Origin: Alterinioella sp963975135
GTDB lineage: Bacteria > Pseudomonadota > Alphaproteobacteria > Rhodobacterales > Rhodobacteraceae
Length of the DNA: 18,438 nucleotides
Reading direction: 5' to 3'
Assembly (NCBI GenBank): GCA_963975135.1
Contig: CAXBGQ010000019.1
Location: 1-18,438 of the forward strand
The position numbers and the translations under genes were made by a program. Shown here in pieces: positions 14,690 through 18,438 of the stretch. How positions within the stretch are numbered: the stretch's first letter is position 1; each line of letters opens with the position of its first letter. Below the pieces are notes generated by a model. The model was given only the letters and a program-made list of their open reading frames with translations. It searched no databases and was not told the DNA's origin.

Positions 14690-15253
14690 TGGGGGAGGCC
14701 AGGGCTTTGGTGCACGAACCGGCAGGTAGGGTTCACCTCATGAATCCAGCGCTAGCTGACGATCATGCGCAATCGGACACCGAGAATTTTCAAAACCAGA
14801 AATTGGTTCGACGACAATCAATCGCAAACGTGACGTGGCTCACCCTCGATCCGGGTTAACGCTGAGATGTGCTGAGAGGGTCGGCCTTCAGGCCAGAGTG
14901 GACGTGAGCAGGCGTGTAGCGCGCGGCGATACACGCGGACCTTGAGCTGCCCACACATATGCAAACGCTCTGCTCGGGAATTCCGGATTCAGGGAGACGG
15001 ATGAAGGTCGGGACACGTTCGTTATTCGGACGAGTTCAAGCGCAATCCCGTGCATCCATTGTCTGGCAGTGGTTTGCCTGCGAACCGAAAGAAGAGGATC
15101 ACGGGTCGGGTGGTTTCCAGGCGCTTTTTGGGAAAAGCAAAAACGGCCCTCCAAATTTTCTGCAAAAAAATCCAACGTAATCTGTAACGAACCGTCCCTG
15201 CCTGCGTCCTAGCAAGAGTTCAGGGCCTTGCCCCATAAACCTCCACAGGAGAG
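14690..15253. other. Gene-poor interval with IS3-like scar
   Basis: About 560 bases without an intact gene. A weak hairpin follows the regulator (GAACC...GGTTC near 14717-14733), and GGCCT-TC-AGGCC lies near 14882-14893. From about 15001 there is a short IS3 orfA-like remnant (separate entry). Bases near 15185-15235 contain CCCTG...CAGGG arms upstream of the small ORF, where its promoter should be, but no clear -35/-10 pair is visible. Confidence 0.5.
15001..15180 (+). pseudogene. Probable remnant of IS3-type orfA N terminus
   Basis: GGGAGACGG followed by ATG at 15001 begins MKVGTR; one frame over, from 15020, the DNA reads RYSDEFKRNPV, very like the RxYSDEFKRxAV start of IS3-family OrfA helix-turn-helix proteins. 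The similarity fades after about 15 codons although the frame stays open to the TAA at 15178-15180. It would be a frameshifted fragment left by an old insertion. The match is short, so confidence is low. Confidence 0.35.
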
Positions 15254-15259
15254 ATGGCG

Positions 15260-15418
15260 ATGATCGGCTTACGCCACAGGCATCAGCATTCAAGCGCGCA
15301 AAGATACGGCAACGCTCTGTATCAACTGGTTTTTTGGGGTCCCCCGAACAACGAACGGTGGGCGCAACCCACGATGATCCCGCCGCAGGTCGGCCAAGCT
15401 TCGAGGCACGAAACGTGA
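15260..15418 (+). CDS. Small ORF, 52 residues, overlapping the start of the EB_dh-like gene
   Basis: AGGAG at 15247-15251 lies eight bases before the ATG at 15260, an ideal spacing; an in-frame ATG at 15254 would sit directly on the Shine-Dalgarno and is less likely (54 residues). The TGA at 15416-15418 overlaps the ATG of the next gene (TGATG), the same coupling seen at fabG-hydrolase and fabF-mltG in this window. The product is polar, rich in His, Gln and Arg in its first half (LRHRHQHSS), with VFWGPPNNERW in the middle, and has no membrane segment or recognised family. It may be a real small protein or a leader peptide whose translation drives the downstream gene, whose own ribosome binding site is weak. 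Function unknown. Confidence 0.45.
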   Translation: MIGLRHRHQHSSAQRYGNALYQLVFWGPPNNERWAQPTMIPPQVGQASRHET

Positions 15419-16812
15419 TGATGAAACAAACCAAATACCTTGCAGCCTCCGTTACGATTTTTTCGGGCCTCTTGGTGCTGGCATGGGTAACCCACGGCAC
15501 CGGCGTGGTCAGAAACGATCCCGACCGCGATATCTTCATCCCAGAGGAATTGACGACCGAGTTGCAGGTCAGGGCCGCCTATGATGGCGACCGGATCTGG
15601 TTCCGGTACCGGTGGCCGGCAGAGCGGCCATCGATCTTCAACGATGTGCTGGTCTATCAGGATGGCGAGTGGATTGCGCGCGGCGGCGAAGAGATTGGCC
15701 CCGACCCCGATTTCCTGGTCGAGGACCGGGTGGCGATGATGATCGATGACGGATCGGTTCCGCTCTTTAGCCGCTACGGCGGCTACATCACCATCGGCGA
15801 CAGGCTGTCCACCTTTACCGGCGCGCCGGAATCGGAAGAAGAACGCACCAAATACCTTCCCTCGACCCGCACCGACCCCAATGAATTCGACTCCGTCCTT
15901 CCCGAAAGCGATCTGGAAACCTTGCGCGCGGCGGGGCAGTTCCTGGACCTTTGGCAATGGCGGTCGAGCCGGTCGAACCCGATCGGGTTGGGCGATGACG
16001 GGTTTGTTGCCGAAGAACGCGGCGGCGATGAGGGCACCGGCCCCTACAGGACCAATTTCGACAGCGAGACGGGCCAGCCGCTGTTCATGTTCAACCCCGA
16101 CGTGGCAGGCTATCGCGCGCTGTCGATCGACGCGGTGACCGACGGCGATGTCGGTTTCAATGACACCTATTACCTGTCCGACGAAACCGCCGTGGCGTTT
16201 GATCCGAATGCTGATTGGCAAAACGGCGATACCGTGCCGCGGCGCATGTTGCGTCAGACCTCCGGGTCACGCGGCGATGTGGCGATGCCGCAGGCGGCAC
16301 GTTGGAACGACGGGTTCTGGGATGTGACGCTGGTGCGCGACATGGATACCGGCAACGAACTGGATGACAAGATCTTCCGGGACGGGGGCAATTACGACCT
16401 GGCTTTCGCGGTATTCCGCAATGCCTCGACGATGCGCTGGCACTACGTGTCGCTGCCGGTCTCGCTGGGGTTGGAGCAACCGGCGCAGATGGTTGCCGAA
16501 CGGATCGAGCCGGGCACGGAGCCCGATTGGTCACAACCCTGGACCGAGGTATCTATGTTCTATCCCGGCCAGGTCACCTGGGGCCGGCTGACCGATCCGC
16601 GCCTGCACCCCGGTGCCGACCGCATCGCCGAGCGGGTGCCGGTCGCCGTGCGCCACAGTGAAGAACAGCTGGCCCTTTATGGCGTGCAGATGGAGTTCGC
16701 CGAGGAGATCCGCACCCAATGGATCTGGACCCTGATCGCGAGCCTCAGCCTGATTATCGGTTTGGGGATCAACATCAACCTGCTGATGCGCCGCCGGGAG
16801 GATGCGAAATGA
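15418..16812 (+). CDS. Ethylbenzene-dehydrogenase-like heme-domain protein (EB_dh family)
   Basis: 464 residues. A membrane helix near residues 8-25 and a second near the C terminus (WIWTLIASLSLIIGLGINI, about 433-452) put the large middle domain in the periplasm. That domain resembles the heme-b-binding gamma subunit of ethylbenzene dehydrogenase and relatives: LQVRAAYDGDRIWFRYRW near 48-65, FLDLWQWRSSRSNPIGLGDD near 175-195, then WNDGFWDVTLVRDM and LAFAVFRNASTMRWHYVSLP. No Cys and no CxxCH are present, so any heme is non-covalent. The ATG at 15418 overlaps the small-ORF stop and is preceded only by GAGG at 15403-15406, spaced 11 bases. No molybdenum subunit or iron-sulfur subunit lies nearby, so this is not a standard dehydrogenase complex. 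The heme ligands were not assigned. A DUF2231 membrane protein follows. Confidence 0.8.
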   Translation: MMKQTKYLAASVTIFSGLLVLAWVTHGTGVVRNDPDRDIFIPEELTTELQVRAAYDGDRIWFRYRWPAERPSIFNDVLVYQDGEWIARGGEEIGPDPDFLVEDRVAMMIDDGSVPLFSRYGGYITIGDRLSTFTGAPESEEERTKYLPSTRTDPNEFDSVLPESDLETLRAAGQFLDLWQWRSSRSNPIGLGDDGFVAEERGGDEGTGPYRTNFDSETGQPLFMFNPDVAGYRALSIDAVTDGDVGFNDTYYLSDETAVAFDPNADWQNGDTVPRRMLRQTSGSRGDVAMPQAARWNDGFWDVTLVRDMDTGNELDDKIFRDGGNYDLAFAVFRNASTMRWHYVSLPVSLGLEQPAQMVAERIEPGTEPDWSQPWTEVSMFYPGQVTWGRLTDPRLHPGADRIAERVPVAVRHSEEQLALYGVQMEFAEEIRTQWIWTLIASLSLIIGLGININLLMRRREDAK

Positions 16813-16865
16813 CCGTTCTGACCGCAGCCTTGAACCCACCCAAACCTGCCACGAAGGAAGACGAT

Positions 16866-17561
16866 ATGAAACGCAGCGAAATGATGCGGCGGGGTCGCCG
16901 GATCGCGGCAACAGCGGCGGCGCTGACGCTTGTTGCAGCCGGTGCCGCGCTGGCGCAAAGCGATGGCGGAGCCGCAGGGGCCGCTGAAGCTGCGTCCGGG
17001 TTTTCGCTCAGCCCGGTCTATCACATTCTGGTCGCGCATTTCCCGGTGGCGTTATGGATGACGGCCTATCTGTTCATCCTGATCCGCACCTTCTCTGACT
17101 CCGAAATCGCGGTTCGGCTGCAAAGGGCGGTCTGGCCCGTGGCCGTTCTGGGCACGCTTGCCGGCGCGGTGACCTACGGGCTGGGCCTGACGATCTATCC
17201 GTGGTCGGCGATCACGGAATCGCCACTGGGGCGCAACCACATATTGCTGGCAACCTGGACGCTGTCCTACTGGACGGTGATGACCGTGCTGGGCTACCGA
17301 TTCCGTCGGCACCTGTTTGACGGCGCGCAACGCTGGATCACCTTCGCATTGGCGACGATCGGTGCGCTGGTAATCACCATCACCGGGACGCTTGGTGGAT
17401 CGCTCACCGGTTCGCCGTCGCTGGTCACGAAAAGCCTCAGTTGGATCGGCTGGAATGTCTACACGACGTTCTATCTGCCGACATGGATGCTGGTGACCTT
17501 CTTTGCCGGCGCGGTGGTCCTGATCGTGATCGGCTTTGCGGGGCGTGGGCGTCGCGCTTGA
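16866..17561 (+). CDS. DUF2231 multi-pass membrane protein
   Basis: 231 residues. A signal peptide is clear: MKRSEMMRRGRR, a hydrophobic core, then GAALA-Q at residues 26-31. About four membrane helices follow. The family pattern HILVAHFPVALW (53-64), NHILLATWTL (124-133) and GTLGGSLTG (174-182) is that of DUF2231, a membrane family with conserved His (here His53, His58, His125) that could bind heme. The start is chosen at 16866 for its strong AAGGAAG ribosome binding site and the signal peptide; an upstream in-frame ATG at 16809 overlaps the previous stop (ATGA) and cannot be excluded. Co-transcribed with the EB_dh-like gene, it may be its membrane electron-transfer partner; this is inference. 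Confidence 0.8.
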   Translation: MKRSEMMRRGRRIAATAAALTLVAAGAALAQSDGGAAGAAEAASGFSLSPVYHILVAHFPVALWMTAYLFILIRTFSDSEIAVRLQRAVWPVAVLGTLAGAVTYGLGLTIYPWSAITESPLGRNHILLATWTLSYWTVMTVLGYRFRRHLFDGAQRWITFALATIGALVITITGTLGGSLTGSPSLVTKSLSWIGWNVYTTFYLPTWMLVTFFAGAVVLIVIGFAGRGRRA

Positions 17562-17659
17562 CGCAGCGCACGTGGATATGAATCCATCAGACGATATTCG
17601 GGCGGCGATCCCCGACGATCTGGAGCGGCGCGACTGATGGGCTTACATAACTTCGGCCA

Positions 17660-17683
17660 GCCCGCGCATCTTTGATCGCGGGC
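17660..17683 (+). terminator. Strong hairpin after the DUF2231 gene
   Basis: GCCCGCG (17660-17666) and CGCGGGC (17677-17683) pair perfectly; inside, ATC-TTT-GAT extends the stem past a single bulged C, and flanking bases can pair partly further out. It lies about 100 bases after the stop and has no T tract, so it may terminate poorly or only protect the message end. Confidence 0.45.
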
Positions 17684-17711
17684 CGGTCGTATCGGCAGCC
17701 TGAACTAATGC

Positions 17712-17784
17712 GGTGGATGCCTCCACCCAGCGGCATCGATTGTGCCAAAGTGGTTTCATATGAACCAAAGAGAGGGAGGCATCC
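17712..17784 (+). repeat. Inverted repeats in the non-coding leader of the IS110 remnant
   Basis: GGTGGA-TGCC-TCCACC (17712-17727) is a perfect 6-bp hairpin with a four-base loop. Within it, GGATGCCTCC (17715-17724) is also the exact reverse complement of GGAGGCATCC (17775-17784), which ends immediately before the transposase ATG. In IS110-family elements the non-coding end upstream of the transposase encodes the bridge RNA, so these may be remnants of its structured region; that assignment is inference. Confidence 0.45.
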
Positions 17785-18247
17785 ATGTCAGAGATTAGCA
17801 TATTGGCGATTGATCTTGCCAAGAACAGTTTTTAGGTTTGTGGCGTCAGGGTGGACGGTGTTGTTGTTTTTAACAGATCGGTATCGCGCCCGCGACTTTA
17901 CCAGTTGCTGGCAGAGCAGGACGGCTGCATCGTGGCGATGGAAGCGTGTGCCACGTCCCATCACTGGGACGTGTTGCCCAGTCATACGGGCATGTGGCGC
18001 GTTTGATCCCAGCAAATTACGTAAGCCGTTCGTAAAACGACAAAAGAATGATCACGCAGATGCGGAAGCAATTGCCGAAGCTGCTGTTCGTCCCAGCATG
18101 CGTTTTGTTGCGGTGAAGAGTGCGGAGAAACAGGGACGTGCCGTTGCCTTCCGAAAGCATCAATGTTTTGTCCGGCAAAGAACGCAACTGATCAATTCAC
18201 TCAGGGGGCACCTGGCCGAATTTGGCATTGTGGCCGCCAAATTGACC
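17785..18247 (+). pseudogene. IS110-family transposase, N-terminal half, inactivated
   Basis: Read across three frames the DNA gives MSEISILAIDLAKNSF, VCGVRVDGVVVFNRS, VAMEACATSHHW, a segment like RVAQSYGHVARLIPANYV, then KPFVKRQKNDHADAEAIAEA, MRFVAVKSAE and QRTQLINSLRGHLAEFGIVA: the N-terminal DEDD RuvC-like domain of IS110 transposases, with the Asp, Glu and Asp-x3-Asp positions still visible. Three lesions are seen: a TAG at 17833-17835 (after NSF, where Gln is usual), a one-base deletion near 17965-17970, and another near 18021-18025. The protein should run to over 300 residues, but homology ends at about 18247, where the end of an IS3-type element begins. The C-terminal Tnp20 domain with the catalytic Ser is missing. 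Confidence 0.88.
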
Positions 18248-18383
18248 TGAGCCCCTGAATCTCCTCCAGTTTTGTGTAGAGTCCGGCCAAGCAAAGGACG
18301 GACAAATGAAGGCAAGATTTACGGACGAACAGATCATTCAGATGATCAAGGAGCAGGAAGCTGGCGAGCGGACGGCAGATGTG
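18248..18383 (+). mobile_element. Left end of an IS3-type element with truncated orfA
   Basis: Immediately after the IS110 homology stops, TGAGCCCCTGAATCTCC begins an IS3-like terminal sequence. AAGGA at 18294-18298 then precedes an ATG at 18306, which starts MKARFTDEQIIQMIKEQEAG, the typical N terminus of IS3-family OrfA (helix-turn-helix subunit). The usual next residues after ERTADV would be CRKHG; instead a TGA at 18384-18386 closes the frame, because the end of another element starts there. Only about 136 bases of this element are present. Confidence 0.8.
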
Positions 18384-18438
18384 TGAAGTGGTCCCACCTT
18401 TTCGGACAGGTTGGCAGCTTTTCTAAGGTGTACCCAGT
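18384..18438 (+). mobile_element. Terminal end of a third insertion element (cut by window edge)
   Basis: TGAAGTGGTCCCACC...TTTTCGGACAGG starts exactly where the orfA sequence breaks. Ends beginning TGa..TGg.CCC and containing GGACA are typical of IS3-family elements, so this is probably the end of another IS3-type element inserted into the previous one. Orientation and full identity cannot be decided because the window stops. Confidence 0.5.

Noticed and set aside
15334..15417. 28-codon N-terminal extension of the EB_dh-like frame
   Set aside because: It has no ribosome binding site and overlaps the small ORF out of frame; the protein from 15418 begins directly with a membrane anchor.
17572..17639. 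Short frame MNPSDDIRAAIPDDLERRD after the DUF2231 gene
   Set aside because: Only about 20 codons, no clear ribosome site; at most the start of a gene lost to rearrangement, but there is nothing to support it.

Overview
The window looks like chromosomal DNA of a GC-rich alphaproteobacterium, most likely a Rhodobacterales (Roseobacter-type) member. The evidence is the order rpsF / fabD-fabG-acpP-fabF-mltG, the protein sequences themselves, TTG(A/C)-type -35 and (C)TATA -10 promoters, and a GC-rich hairpin pair of a kind I associate with this group. The window is not complete at either end: rpsR is cut at the left, and insertion-sequence (IS) debris runs off the right.

Core half (1-7850). On the minus strand are the start of rpsR and rpsF, with a recognisable promoter and a leader hairpin. 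On the plus strand come a probable YjbR/MmcQ-fold protein, then fatty-acid synthesis: fabD, fabG, an alpha/beta hydrolase whose start overlaps the fabG stop, acpP with its own promoter, structured leader and terminator, fabF, and mltG overlapping the fabF stop. A convergent membrane-anchored DUF2726-like gene lies between the hydrolase and acpP. Together these make malonyl-ACP, elongate acyl-ACP, and terminate glycan strands in the envelope.

Accessory half (7851-17561). After a hairpin pair and about 560 bases without a confident gene (possibly holding an antisense, degraded MerR regulator) there are three modules. (1) A Tat-type or N-anchored cupredoxin with an unusual Cys/Met/His copper motif, followed 6 bases later by a CcdA/DsbD-like membrane thiol transporter. 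(2) A minus-strand three-gene exporter (ATPase, double-FtsX permease, HlyD-like adaptor) divergent from a GbsR/MarR-type regulator, with a 7+7 bp inverted repeat between them. (3) A 52-54-residue small ORF, too short for usual gene calls, overlapping the start of an ethylbenzene-dehydrogenase-like (EB_dh) heme-domain protein, followed by a DUF2231 membrane protein. Modules 1 and 3 look like periplasmic copper/heme redox chemistry; that link is inference from domain types and proximity.

Right end (about 17700-18438). Nested IS wreckage: an IS110-type transposase with one nonsense codon and two frameshifts, cut by the left end of an IS3-type element, whose orfA is itself interrupted by the end of a third element. 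No tRNA, rRNA or CRISPR array was seen.
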